Positions 9,342 through 18,548 are shown, numbered from the stretch's first letter. The stretch is DNA of 55,767 bases from Spirulina sp. CCY15215 (GCF_016888125.1 NZ_JACSWA010000517.1:1-55767); one strand, 5' to 3'. Program-made: numbers and translations. The notes: generated from the sequence alone by a model not told the origin.

Positions 9342-10013
9342 TCAAGGATTGACAATAATTCCCCCCTTAATAAAGATTTGACCTGTTGATAAGTTTAACT
9401 CCTCTAATTGCACCTCCGCTCCCAAATCGAGATGAAACTCCTCGGGAATTTGTTTGAGAAATGAACTCTCGATCGCCAAAGGAAATAAACGTAGTTGGGA
9501 TGGACTTAATAACGCCAAACCCGCTTGTAAACGTAAAGGGGTTGCATTTTCGTCAGGAGTTGTTAAAATGCCCGTGAGGAAGATTTCTTGGGGCTGAATC
9601 TCTATATTTTGCCAGTTAATCTGCCAATCTTCTAAATTGTTATCCCCTTGAGTGGGAACAAGATTGAACAAAAAATCCTTTAATGCCGTTGCTAGTAAAG
9701 GGGAATTTAAAGAAGTTTGCAGATCCCTTTCTGCGAGTAAAATCTCCCCCCTCGCTGTAATCGGCTCGAGAATTTGCAGAGGCTTGCCCTTAATAACCTG
9801 ACCTAAATTAATGCGGATATTCTCCCCAATAATACATCCTTGGGTAAAGTGTAAGCCTTGATAAATTGCACCCTCGATCGCCAAGGCAACCTTGGGAATG
9901 TAACCTGTCAAGATTTGGCGATTTTTCCCCGAAATCTTCACCTCCAAATGTTCGAGGCGATCGGTCTGCGATCGCAACCACAAACGAAAGGCGAGGGAGA
10001 TTATTTTGCCCAT
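9342..10013 (-). CDS. DUF2993 (LmeA-like) family protein
   Basis: The protein has 223 residues from the ATG at 10013, which has AGGGA five to six bases upstream. An in-frame ATG at 10043 adds ten residues and has no ribosome site. The opening LAFRLWLRSQTDRLEHLEVK and the central GYIPKVALAIEGAIYQGLHF plus LLAERDLQTSLNSPLLATAL match the DUF2993 family, whose characterised actinobacterial member LmeA binds phospholipid in the cell envelope. No signal peptide is seen here. The long strings of alternating hydrophobic residues suggest a beta-rich lipid-binding fold. Function in cyanobacteria is unknown. It is first in a likely operon with cobO and sppA. Confidence 0.8.
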   Translation of the reverse strand: MGKIISLAFRLWLRSQTDRLEHLEVKISGKNRQILTGYIPKVALAIEGAIYQGLHFTQGCIIGENIRINLGQVIKGKPLQILEPITARGEILLAERDLQTSLNSPLLATALKDFLFNLVPTQGDNNLEDWQINWQNIEIQPQEIFLTGILTTPDENATPLRLQAGLALLSPSQLRLFPLAIESSFLKQIPEEFHLDLGAEVQLEELNLSTGQIFIKGGIIVNP

Positions 10014-10250
10014 CGGTTCCCTAGATGTTTCGGTTATCCCCATTGACTTAATCGCTGAAGTTACGGTATTAAAGGAAGAATGAGTGCAAATCTACAGCAA
10101 TTTCTGGGAATTGTTTCCGCAAATCGAGAAAGATTTTTAGGTAAACGCGACTGAACCCTGTTAAGATTTGTAGATAGTTTACTAAACTTCATGTTTTTCC
10201 TTCATTTTGTGGAATTGTATCGCGTTCGATTTGAGTAGGGGTAGACCTTG

Positions 10251-11039
10251 ATGCAGGAAAGGGTGCAAAAAATAATATCCCAGCGCGGCATTGCATCCAG
10301 GAGGCAGGCTGAAACAGCAATTTTAGCCGGTCGCGTGCGGGTTAACGGTCAATTGGCTCATTTAGGTCAAAAAGCCGATCTTCTCCAAGGCGATCGCATT
10401 GAAATTGATGGCAAGGCGATCGATAATGGGCTTCTGCAAAAAGTTTATCTTTTGCTCAATAAACCCCTCGGAGTCGTTTGTACCTGCCGAGATCCCCAAG
10501 GGAGAAAGACGGTTCTTGATTGTCTTCCTCCTCAATACCGAAAAGGTAGGGGCATTCATCCCGTCGGACGTTTGGACATCAACTCAACTGGAGCAATTAT
10601 TTTAACCAATGATGGCGAATTAACTCTAGCTTTAACCCATCCGCGCTATCATTTGCCTAAAACCTATCGGGTTTGGATTGAGGGGCATCCCCCAGAGTCC
10701 ATTTTGCAACAATGGCGAGAAGGCTTAATGCTTTCAGACCAAATGACCTTACCAGCTCGAGTTAATATTGTAAAATGCGATCGCCAGGAAACTTGTTTAG
10801 AAATTGTGTTAAAAGAAGGAAAAAATCGCCAAATTCGTCGAATTGCCGAGAAACTCGGCTATCCTGTTACTAAACTGCATCGAAGTGCGATCGCCTCGAT
10901 CGAGTTAAAATCCCGCGATCGTCCCCCGTTATCATTGGGTGATTATCGCCTTCTCTCACAGCAGGAAATTTGTTTGATTTCTACTCAGATTTCTACTCAG
11001 ATTTCTTTTCAATCCTTGCCCACATTCAAAAGCCTGTAG
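10251..11039 (+). CDS. rRNA pseudouridine synthase, RsuA/RluB/RluE family
   Basis: The protein has 262 residues from the ATG at 10251; a TTG directly before it is in frame but unnecessary. An S4 RNA-binding domain (SQRGIASRRQAETAILAGRV, residues 10-55) is followed by the catalytic domain. The catalytic aspartate is D109 in PVGRLDINSTGAIILTNDGE. The family conserves this GRLD motif and converts a specific uridine in rRNA to pseudouridine. GKNRQIRR near residue 187 is also conserved. The C-terminal tail holds a short STQI repeat made by a 12-bp duplication. It lies 18 bases before the RodZ-like gene, so both are probably one transcript. Confidence 0.93.
   Translation: MQERVQKIISQRGIASRRQAETAILAGRVRVNGQLAHLGQKADLLQGDRIEIDGKAIDNGLLQKVYLLLNKPLGVVCTCRDPQGRKTVLDCLPPQYRKGRGIHPVGRLDINSTGAIILTNDGELTLALTHPRYHLPKTYRVWIEGHPPESILQQWREGLMLSDQMTLPARVNIVKCDRQETCLEIVLKEGKNRQIRRIAEKLGYPVTKLHRSAIASIELKSRDRPPLSLGDYRLLSQQEICLISTQISTQISFQSLPTFKSL
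10977..11004. repeat. 12-bp tandem duplication in pseudouridine synthase tail
   Basis: The unit atttctactcag is present twice (10977-10988 and 10989-11000), with a partial third copy. It encodes ISTQ-ISTQ-IS and changes only the disordered C-terminus. Confidence 0.8.
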
Positions 11040-11057
11040 ACTCACGGAGAACCTTAA

Positions 11058-11981
11058 ATGCACAAGCAAATTCATCTGACCCCAACTCAAGAGGACAAAC
11101 TCAGAGAATTAGGCGCTTATCTCCGGGAAATTCGCCTAAGAAACTCCCTCTCCCTTTATGAGGTAGAAGAAAAAACGCGAATTAAGGCTTGCGTACTAGA
11201 GGCGATTGAAGAAGCGAAAGCTGAAGAATTGCCCGAACCGGTCTATGTTCGTGCTTTGATCAAACAATTTGCCAATGCCCTCGGGTTAGAAGGGAAAGAG
11301 CTTGCGACGGCTTTTCCCGTGGATGGCAACATCGGAGAGATAAAACCCTCTTGGCAACCGGTACGACGTTATAATGTTCGCCTTTTTCCTTGGTATCTGG
11401 CCTATACTCTGATTTTAGTCTGCGCGATGAGCGGTTTTTCCTTGCTCTTTTCGCGATCGGGAGTAAATTTAACAACGACCTCTCCTCTAGAAGAAGAAAA
11501 TGGTAATACAAAAACAACAGAAGTTGCCGTTGACTCAGCCAATAAATCAACCCCTAAACCTAAAATAACACCACAAACTCCTATTCAGGCTGTTGCTGAA
11601 TCTCCTCAGCAGAATAAAACCCCTAAAACACCAGAGGTAGCCTCACAATCTGCTCCTGCTCCTGTAACAAATGCGGCTCAAACCGTCAGCGATCGCCCCA
11701 ATGAAAACCAACCGGCACCCAACTCCGATTCTCCTGTTGTGGTTTCTATGACTCTTCAAGATGATTGTTGGTTGAAAGTAGTTGCAGATGGCAAGATTGT
11801 TTATCAAGGAACTCTCTCAAAAGGAGAGCAAAAAACCTGGCAAGCAAGCAAACAGATTACAGTAGTGGCAGGAAATGCCGGTGGTGTTGTTGTTGCTATC
11901 AACAATCAAGAAGCTAAACCTCTGGGAACACCAGGATCGGTTGAAACAGCAGTATTCCTACCCTCTGAACCACGCTCTTAG
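11058..11981 (+). CDS. RodZ-like helix-turn-helix membrane protein
   Basis: The protein has 307 residues and three visible parts. Residues about 10-90 form an Xre-type helix-turn-helix domain (LGAYLREIRLRNSLSLYEVE, then EEAKAEELPEPVYVRALIKQ). This is the cytoplasmic RodZ signature. A single transmembrane helix (WYLAYTLILVCAMSGFSLL) lies near 108-130. After it comes a long Thr/Pro/Gln linker and then a C-terminal DUF4115 domain (SMTLQDDCWLKVVADGKIVY, NNQEAKPLGTPG). RodZ links MreB filaments to the wall-elongation machinery and sets cell shape. In cyanobacteria the role is less tested, and some annotations call these simply helix-turn-helix proteins. It sits 18 bases after the pseudouridine synthase gene. 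Confidence 0.85.
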   Translation: MHKQIHLTPTQEDKLRELGAYLREIRLRNSLSLYEVEEKTRIKACVLEAIEEAKAEELPEPVYVRALIKQFANALGLEGKELATAFPVDGNIGEIKPSWQPVRRYNVRLFPWYLAYTLILVCAMSGFSLLFSRSGVNLTTTSPLEEENGNTKTTEVAVDSANKSTPKPKITPQTPIQAVAESPQQNKTPKTPEVASQSAPAPVTNAAQTVSDRPNENQPAPNSDSPVVVSMTLQDDCWLKVVADGKIVYQGTLSKGEQKTWQASKQITVVAGNAGGVVVAINNQEAKPLGTPGSVETAVFLPSEPRS

Positions 11982-12042
11982 TAATGAAATGAGCGATTTT
12001 ACCCTAAATTAGGTAGGGCGGGCATTGCTTTTACATAGGCCA

Positions 12043-14469
12043 TCACAATTTTTGCCAATCTTGAATGGCTTGTTCCGACCATAACCAATTCTGACTTAAT
12101 CCTTGTACCTGAAATTGGAGGGGGGCTGCATTCATGACAGTTTGTCGTAATTTTCGTGCTTTATCTGTAAGGACTTTAGCCTGTTCGGGTGATGCTTCTG
12201 TTGAAAGTTTTTGCAATCCTAATGCTAACCCAGCATAGGTGTTGAGAATATCGGGATTTTGTAATAAATCGGGATTTTCTGTTTGCGTGTCGCTTAATGC
12301 TAGGGCATCATACCAAACTTGATTGGCACGATTTGTTTGCCCTTCGGCGTAGTAAGCAAACCCCAAGGCATTTTTATAGGCGATCGCCTCGGGTTTTCCT
12401 TTTGTGGCAACCTCCCAATAGCGACGGGCATCAGTGATATGATATGTAGGCTCTCCAGCAAGAGTCGCTTGCCATGCCAACCGTCCACGCAAAAAACTAA
12501 TTTCTGGTTTGTCGAGTTGTGGGGTGGGAATGATAGCTAGGGCAGATTCAGCAAAGGGAAGGGCATTGCGATCGAGTAAAGCCTGAACTGCAGCCGATCC
12601 GGTGCTTAAATTGCCTGCACTAAATTGTTCGATCGCCAAACTGGTGAGGCGATCGGTACTCACATCTTGAAAATCCAAATTTTCTAAATTGAGAGATTTT
12701 TCCTCATTACGGGTTGTTTCGATGGGATTCCCGTTGAAATGGTTATTGTAAGCATACCAAACTCCCAAACCACTCCCGGCGATCGCGATCGCCCCCACTC
12801 CAGCCAGTAAAGTAATTTGAAGGGGAGTTTTTTTATCCTTTGCTTTTTTGTCCTTTGCTTGAGTTGCAGATTGTGACGACTGTTCTTCAATGGGGGATGG
12901 GGCATGGGTAATAGGTGATGGAGGATTGTCGGTTCTTTCTTCCTCCTTCTCTGCTGCAAAATCACTTAAAATATTGCGAACAAAACTTTCTTCCTCTGCT
13001 ATTTTCCCTTCATCAATAGGAATTTGTTCCCTTGCGTGTCCATCAGAACCATAGTTTGTGGGTCTGTAGAAGGCATCGGCTGTACCATTAGGAGAAGAAG
13101 GGGCTAGATAATCATCATCATCTGTAAAATCGTCAAAATCATCTGCTAAATCTTCTTCAAAATTGTCTTCTAACCATGCAGTTTCTCCCGTCATGGGCAT
13201 TTCTTCGCGATCATAAAAATCCAAGGGATCGAATCCTTCTGTTTTGCTTTGTCCCGTCACTAAAATCCCATCAAAGTCAGGATGAAGATAGAGAACGGGA
13301 AGCGCCCAGTATAGCTGATTGGAACCGTAGGCCGAGATTAACCCCTGTCGCGCCCGAGAGAGACTCAGATCGATGGGATAACTGCAAACAAGATTGCGAT
13401 AGAGAAGGCGGGTTAAAGTGAGAGCAACTTCATCGGGAATACGTTCCGCCATTGCTAAAACGGCGGGAATTCCTCGTTTAACTAACGTTCTAGCAAGATT
13501 GCGATCGCCTGCTTTCCCCTTATCTTTTTCTTCATCTAAAGCGGTATCTGCACTACGACAGGAATTAAAAACCGCCAATTGAATGCCATTATTCGCCAAT
13601 AAACCTGCTAAGTCTTCCCCATAAAGGCGTTCCGTCAATCCTGTAGTATTGCTGACCAAATAGATATCACCGCCGGACTCTCCTAAGTTACTATGACCGG
13701 CGTAGTGGAAAACTTGATAGTTACCTTGTTCTAAGGCTTGAGTTAATTCTTCTCGTCCTGGTTGTTCGAGAAGAGTCAATTCTAGCTGAGGAAAGCCTTC
13801 TCTAGCGTTACGTTCCAGTTCTGCTTTGAGGTTGAGGGCTTCTTGTTGTAAGGCGAGATTATCTTGGTCGTCAGGTTCCGCGATCGCCATTAAAATGCGT
13901 AAGGGTCGTTCCTTGTGAACGGTTGATTGTTGGGAGTTAGCGGCGAAAGGACTCCCAATTTGATAGCGAGAAAAGGCGATATCGGTACCCGTCGCGAGGG
14001 GTTGAAAAAGGGATTCTCCCAATTCATTACGGTTAGCGTGGAGGACTTCCCAAGGAATGCGCGAGAGGCGACTTCCTTTCATTCCTAAGCGCAGACGCAG
14101 GACGGATCGATGGTGATAGGCGATACTTTGGGCAGCGATCCAGCTATCCCGCAGGCTGCCTTGAAACAGTTCTTCATAAAGATTCTGTCCCAAACTGGCA
14201 AGGTTTAAGATTGCTTCTTGAGTGTTGCCTTTGTTGAGTTGTCCGGTGATAAAGAGAAAATCATCTTCGGGAGATCCATTTCCCTGCATGAGGTTAAGCA
14301 GGGGATCGTTCATTAACTGTTTAGCGCGATCGAGCCACGTTCCTACTGGCCAGTGCAAGCGTTCTTCTGCAAGGGGAACTCCTGGGGCGACTTTCTCGGT
14401 GCGTACCAGATAATCGTCGCTTCCTAGAGGTGTGATGGAGAGTTGAAATTCCTGAAACACAGAAGACAT
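12043..14469 (-). CDS. CHAT-domain (caspase-like) protein with membrane helix and TPR-like C-terminus
   Basis: The protein has 808 residues from the ATG at 14469; a TTG at 14499 would add ten. The N-terminal half ends in a CHAT peptidase domain with the His/Cys dyad H259 (VFHYAGHSN) and C304 (AVFNSCRSADTA), spaced as in active caspase-like enzymes. After an acidic low-complexity linker (DDFDDFTDDDD near 450) and a Ser/Pro-rich stretch comes one transmembrane helix (LLAGVGAIAIAGSGLGVWYA, near 565). The remainder is helical with TPR-like units (KNALGFAYYAEGQTNRANQV). The likely arrangement is CHAT in the cytoplasm and TPRs across the membrane, or the reverse. The target is unknown. It is convergent with the RodZ-like gene. 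Confidence 0.9.
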   Translation of the reverse strand: MSSVFQEFQLSITPLGSDDYLVRTEKVAPGVPLAEERLHWPVGTWLDRAKQLMNDPLLNLMQGNGSPEDDFLFITGQLNKGNTQEAILNLASLGQNLYEELFQGSLRDSWIAAQSIAYHHRSVLRLRLGMKGSRLSRIPWEVLHANRNELGESLFQPLATGTDIAFSRYQIGSPFAANSQQSTVHKERPLRILMAIAEPDDQDNLALQQEALNLKAELERNAREGFPQLELTLLEQPGREELTQALEQGNYQVFHYAGHSNLGESGGDIYLVSNTTGLTERLYGEDLAGLLANNGIQLAVFNSCRSADTALDEEKDKGKAGDRNLARTLVKRGIPAVLAMAERIPDEVALTLTRLLYRNLVCSYPIDLSLSRARQGLISAYGSNQLYWALPVLYLHPDFDGILVTGQSKTEGFDPLDFYDREEMPMTGETAWLEDNFEEDLADDFDDFTDDDDYLAPSSPNGTADAFYRPTNYGSDGHAREQIPIDEGKIAEEESFVRNILSDFAAEKEEERTDNPPSPITHAPSPIEEQSSQSATQAKDKKAKDKKTPLQITLLAGVGAIAIAGSGLGVWYAYNNHFNGNPIETTRNEEKSLNLENLDFQDVSTDRLTSLAIEQFSAGNLSTGSAAVQALLDRNALPFAESALAIIPTPQLDKPEISFLRGRLAWQATLAGEPTYHITDARRYWEVATKGKPEAIAYKNALGFAYYAEGQTNRANQVWYDALALSDTQTENPDLLQNPDILNTYAGLALGLQKLSTEASPEQAKVLTDKARKLRQTVMNAAPLQFQVQGLSQNWLWSEQAIQDWQKL

Positions 14470-14639
14470 GGCAGGTATTGAGGACGGCAGGGGGAGCAAG
14501 AACTAATTAAATGATAGACGGGTTTGCTCGTTTGGATGTTTCTGTTATCGTGATGTTAAACAATTTAACCTCGATCGCCTGTAAAATAGGAAAAGTCAAC
14601 CGCGATCGCTCAAACCGAAAGAACTAAAATTAAATAATC

Positions 14640-14951
14640 ATGCGTATTATTAGTCGCAAAGCACTGAGAGAATTTTGGGAAAAACACGCCAATGCTCAAT
14701 CAGGACTTTTACTTTGGTACGATCGCATTATCAATGCTAGTTTTAACGATCTTAGCGAGATTCGGCAAGTTTTTCCATCAGCCGATTTAGTGGGAAATTT
14801 GACAGTTTTTAACATTAGTGGAAATCGTTATCGATTGATTGCTTACATTGACTACGAATATAAAATCCTTTTTATTCGTTCTGTACTGACTCATGCAGAA
14901 TACGATAAGGAGAAATGGAAAAATGACGATTGGTTTGAAAACTCTCAGTGA
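14640..14951 (+). CDS. higB: HigB-type toxin of a type II toxin-antitoxin system
   Basis: The protein has 103 residues, the usual HigB length. It opens MRIISRKALREFWEKH and contains the family core DLVGNLTVFNISGNRYRLIA followed by KILFIRSVLTHAEYDKEKW. HigB toxins are RelE-fold mRNA interferases that cleave mRNA on the ribosome. The basic and aromatic residues of the fold (K/R in the first helix, H and Y near the end) are present. The toxin gene comes first and overlaps the antitoxin start by 29 bases, the usual reversed order of higBA. Base composition is more A/T-rich than in the neighbours. Confidence 0.9.
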   Translation: MRIISRKALREFWEKHANAQSGLLLWYDRIINASFNDLSEIRQVFPSADLVGNLTVFNISGNRYRLIAYIDYEYKILFIRSVLTHAEYDKEKWKNDDWFENSQ

Positions 14952-15324
14952 TTATTATCTCGAATTGATAATGCACTTTCCTCCTCGTCCGATTACCAAT
15001 GAGGAAGAATACCAAGCAACTCAAGAACAAATTAACAAAATATTAGACCAACCTAAAATAACCGACGACGATCGCGCTTATCTGAAAATATTGGGACTAA
15101 CCATTTATGATTATGAAGAAAAACATGAAAGTTTTCCTATTTTGCGAGGAGTCGATCTAATTATAGCCTTACTTGAGGAGTCGAATTTGAGCGATCGCGA
15201 TTTAATTCCTATATTAGGAAACAAAACTATTGTCAAAGAAATTCTCGATCGAGATCGTCCCCCTTCTTTGGAAGAAAGTATAAAACTGGCAACATTCTTT
15301 CAAATTGCTGCCGATCGGTTTTAA
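14923..15324 (+). CDS. higA: HigA-type antitoxin
   Basis: The protein has 133 residues from the ATG at 14923 (MTIGLKTLSDYYLELIMHFP). This ATG has AAGGAG ten bases upstream, inside higB. An earlier in-frame start is not needed. The N-terminal segment PPRPITNEEEYQATQEQINK is typical of antitoxins paired with HigB. The C-terminal half is a helix-turn-helix (LLEESNLSDRDLIPILGNKT, then RDRPPSLEESIKLATFF) that should bind the operon promoter. It neutralises HigB by direct contact and probably represses the operon. It overlaps the toxin gene, so the pair is translationally coupled. Confidence 0.9.
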   Translation: MTIGLKTLSDYYLELIMHFPPRPITNEEEYQATQEQINKILDQPKITDDDRAYLKILGLTIYDYEEKHESFPILRGVDLIIALLEESNLSDRDLIPILGNKTIVKEILDRDRPPSLEESIKLATFFQIAADRF

Positions 15325-15377
15325 AATTAAATGCGATCGCATTTTGAATCTTGGCTAATTTTGCTGTTCCAGAGAAA

Positions 15378-16679
15378 TCATTCTAAAGAATATAATCGAT
15401 GAGCAATTTTCTCAATAACTGAAACAACTACCGTATTTCCCAATAAATCAAAGGCTTTTTTTGGAGATAAATCAATCTGATAGGATTCAGGAAAAGCAAA
15501 TAATCTCAATCCTTCTCGAATAGTTAATTTTCTTAATCCATCTCCATCAACAATTGCTAATCTTTCCATATCTGTGGCCACCAGTGTCGGCGCAAAACTG
15601 TTTGTATCTAAAACTTTCGATATCTCAAAACTGAGCTTACCCGTAACAAGATTATATCCTTTTGGTAAATCCATTCTCGCCAGTCTTTTTTTGACTTTCT
15701 GATTATTTTTATTGAAAACTTCTACTTCATCTTTAGGGTACTCAAAAGCAAGATATTTTTTTTCTACAAGATCGTCTAATAATATTTTTAAATCTTTGGA
15801 TTCAAAAAGATTATCAGGATTAAAAAAACTAGCAATCTCTTCAAGAGTTAAAGGCATTCCATCCATCCATTTAATACCTTTTAGCTCTGCCCATTTTTTC
15901 TTTCTTCGTTCTTTTAGTAAAATATTCAAAAATATTCTTTGTGTTTTATTGACTTCTCCCTTAAGATTGATATCCCAACTGTGAATATTATTTTTTCCAC
16001 CTCTTTTGTCTTTAATAGACTTACCTGCTAATTCATGTATAGAATATTGTGCGAGTAAATTATCGACAAATTTTGTTTTTAAAGTTGGTTTGCCTGTTTC
16101 TAAAATATGCGATAGAAAAACAGGTTTTGACTTTGGCAAAGTATCGAGGAAAATAGGATGCGATCGCGTCCCTACAATATAGATTCTCTTACGATCTTGA
16201 GGTACGCCAAAATCGAGAGCATTCAAAACTTCCCAAGTCACTTTATAGCCTAAATCCTTTAACTTATGTAAAATTGTCTTTAAAGTTTTGCCGCTATTAT
16301 TAGTTACTAAACCTTCCACATTTTCTAAAATAAATTTTTCTGGTTGCTTGTCTCTCAAAATTCGTTCGACTTCAAAAAATAAAGTTCCTCTGGTATCGGC
16401 AAATCCTTGTCTTGTTCCCGCACTACTAAAGGCTTGACAGGGAAAACCTGCCAAAAGAATATCAAAATCTGGAATCTCTTGACTGTTAATTTCTCTAATA
16501 TCTTCCCAAACTTCACTATTCGGAAAATTCTCTTGATAGATGCGGACAGCATCTACTTTAATCTCTGACGTAAAAACACACTGAGACTTAAGATTGAGTT
16601 GCTGACAAGCACGTTCTAATCCTAGGCGAGTACCACCCAAGCCTGCAAATAGATCGATAAATCGAATTGTTTTTTTCAT
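15378..16679 (-). CDS. DNA (cytosine-5) methyltransferase, apparently solitary
   Basis: The protein has 433 residues from the ATG at 16679 (MKKTIRFIDLFAGLGG); an upstream extension adds unrelated residues. The m5C motifs are in order: I FAGLGG (11-16), IV GFPCQAFSS with nucleophile C81, VI ENV (119-121), VIII QDRKR, and X LLGNTVVVSVI near the end. The target-recognition region between VIII and IX is unusually lysine-rich and contains a helical segment (PLTLEEIASFFNP) not typical of the core fold. There is no restriction endonuclease in the flanking genes. The gene is visibly more A/T-rich than its surroundings and nearly free of HIP1 sites, which with higBA beside it suggests transfer. The recognition sequence cannot be read from the protein alone. 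Confidence 0.93.
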   Translation of the reverse strand: MKKTIRFIDLFAGLGGTRLGLERACQQLNLKSQCVFTSEIKVDAVRIYQENFPNSEVWEDIREINSQEIPDFDILLAGFPCQAFSSAGTRQGFADTRGTLFFEVERILRDKQPEKFILENVEGLVTNNSGKTLKTILHKLKDLGYKVTWEVLNALDFGVPQDRKRIYIVGTRSHPIFLDTLPKSKPVFLSHILETGKPTLKTKFVDNLLAQYSIHELAGKSIKDKRGGKNNIHSWDINLKGEVNKTQRIFLNILLKERRKKKWAELKGIKWMDGMPLTLEEIASFFNPDNLFESKDLKILLDDLVEKKYLAFEYPKDEVEVFNKNNQKVKKRLARMDLPKGYNLVTGKLSFEISKVLDTNSFAPTLVATDMERLAIVDGDGLRKLTIREGLRLFAFPESYQIDLSPKKAFDLLGNTVVVSVIEKIAHRLYSLE

Positions 16680-16751
16680 TGAGAGATTCTCTAAAATGCC
16701 GATCGGTCTTAATCTGGTAAAGAAGTAGTTGGACAAAATGTATCCTGAGAG

Positions 16752-18548
16752 ATGAACTTAGTTGATAAACTAGAAAACCTCAAGTCTATCCAGAAAGAAC
16801 AAGGGACACTCAGGGCGATCGCCTTTCTGGGCGATCGCCTTTTGGCCAAGTTGCGAGGAAAGATAAATTATCAGCAGTGGCGAAAACAGCATCGTCTTGC
16901 GGAAACGGACATTCAAAGCGCCCGAGCGGAAATCGCAACATGGTCCCATTGCCCGTTATTTTCCATTCTGCTGCCCGTTTATAACGTAGAACAAGTTTGG
17001 CTCGAAAAAGCAATTCAATCCGTTAGAGGGCAAATTTACCCCTATTGGCAGCTTTGTATCGCCGATGATGCGTCTTCTGCTGCTCATATTCGTCCCCTTT
17101 TGCAGAAATATCAGGAAAGCGATCGCCGCATTAAGGTCATTTTCCGCGACCAAAATGGTAACATTTCCGCCGCCAGTAATTCAGCATTAGAACTAGCAAC
17201 AGGAGAATATATAGGTTTATTGGATCACGATGACGAATTGGCGATCGATGCTTTATTTGCAGTTGCTAAACTCCTACAAACTTATCCCCATGCAGACTTT
17301 ATTTATACAGATGAAGATCATATCGACACCAAAGGAAAGCACTTCGATCCCGCCTTTAAACCCGATTGGTCCCCCGAGTATTTTCACACGCAAATGTACA
17401 CCTGCCATTTTGGAGTTTATCGCACTCAATTAGTGCGAGAAATAGGTGGATTTAGAAGCGAATTTGATGGCGCACAAGATTATGATTTAGTCTTGCGTTT
17501 AACTGAAAAGACAAAAAATATTTATCATATCCCTAAAATTCTCTATCATTGGCGGGCGATCGCCTCTTCTTCTGCCTCGGGAGTACAGGGAAAACCCGAT
17601 GCTTTTCAAACAGGAAAAAAAGCATTAGAATCAATGTTAGAACGCAGTCATTATCCCGGTTTTGTGGCAGAAACAGAAATGGCGGGAGTGTTTCGCCTGC
17701 GCCGTCAGTTACAAGCAGAATCTAAAATCAGTATTATTATTCCCAGTGCGGGAAAGCAAATAAAAGAAGCAGGAAAAAGTATTTGTTTATTAGAAAATTG
17801 TCTTCAAAGTATTCAAGAAAAAAGCACCTATCGCAACTTTGAAATTGTTGTTGTTGATGGTTGGGATATTCCCGAGGAGATTTTAAAACGTTTAGAAGGT
17901 AAATTAGAAGGCAAACTTGAATTAGTCCGCGATCGCGCTCCTTTTAATTTCTCCACTCGCATTAATCTCGGTGTAGAAAAAGCCCGAGGAGATATAATTT
18001 TAATTCTCAATGACGATACCCAAGTGATAACACCAGACTGGTTAGAATCTATGTTTGAATTTGCCCAACAAGCAGAAATTGGAGCCGTGGGCGCAAAACT
18101 CTTATTTCCTGATGGTAAAATTCAACATTCAGGAGTAGTTATTGTCGAAGATATTCATCCCATGCACGTTTTTTACGGTTATGAAGGCGCACATCAAGGC
18201 TATAGTTTCTCTAATTTGGTCAATCGTAATTATATTGCCGTAACCGGTGCTTGTTTGATGATGAGAAAAGCACTTTTTGCAGAATTACAAGGACTAGACA
18301 CGGAATTTGCTTTAAACTATAATGATGTCGATTTATGTTTAAAAGCACATCAAGCTGGCTATCGCAACCTTATTACCCCTTATGCTCAATTAAGTCACTA
18401 CGGATCTGCCAGTCGTAGCGATCGCCAAGTCAGACCGGAAGAGCGGCAAAAATTAGCCGAAAAATGGGGAGAATATTGGCAAAAAATCGGTGGCGATCCC
18501 TACTACAATCCTAATTTTGCCTCTAATAATCCTAACTTTGAAATATAG
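16752..18548 (+). CDS. Two-domain family 2 glycosyltransferase
   Basis: The protein has 598 residues with two GT-A domains in tandem. The first (about 70-290) has FSILLPVYNVEQVWLEKAIQ, the DHDDE metal motif (GLLDHDDELA) and GAQDYDLVLRL. The second (about 320-570) has ISIIIPSAGKQ, ILILNDDTQVITPDWLE, GAKLLFPDGKIQHSGV and LNYNDVDLCLKAHQAGYRN. Tandem GT2 proteins of this kind build O-antigen or exopolysaccharide chains, adding sugars from nucleotide donors at the cytoplasmic face. No transmembrane helix is seen. It is divergent from the methyltransferase gene. The start of the gene has two HIP1 sites within 30 bases. The sugar specificity is unknown and no other polysaccharide cluster surrounds it. 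Confidence 0.9.
   Translation: MNLVDKLENLKSIQKEQGTLRAIAFLGDRLLAKLRGKINYQQWRKQHRLAETDIQSARAEIATWSHCPLFSILLPVYNVEQVWLEKAIQSVRGQIYPYWQLCIADDASSAAHIRPLLQKYQESDRRIKVIFRDQNGNISAASNSALELATGEYIGLLDHDDELAIDALFAVAKLLQTYPHADFIYTDEDHIDTKGKHFDPAFKPDWSPEYFHTQMYTCHFGVYRTQLVREIGGFRSEFDGAQDYDLVLRLTEKTKNIYHIPKILYHWRAIASSSASGVQGKPDAFQTGKKALESMLERSHYPGFVAETEMAGVFRLRRQLQAESKISIIIPSAGKQIKEAGKSICLLENCLQSIQEKSTYRNFEIVVVDGWDIPEEILKRLEGKLEGKLELVRDRAPFNFSTRINLGVEKARGDIILILNDDTQVITPDWLESMFEFAQQAEIGAVGAKLLFPDGKIQHSGVVIVEDIHPMHVFYGYEGAHQGYSFSNLVNRNYIAVTGACLMMRKALFAELQGLDTEFALNYNDVDLCLKAHQAGYRNLITPYAQLSHYGSASRSDRQVRPEERQKLAEKWGEYWQKIGGDPYYNPNFASNNPNFEI

Noticed and set aside
14640-15324. RelBE or other phage-type cassette
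   Set aside because: Gene order (toxin first), the 29-base overlap and the sequence motifs fit HigBA better; no phage gene is nearby.
15378-16736. Complete restriction-modification system
   Set aside because: No endonuclease gene next to the methyltransferase; its neighbours are a toxin-antitoxin pair and a glycosyltransferase.
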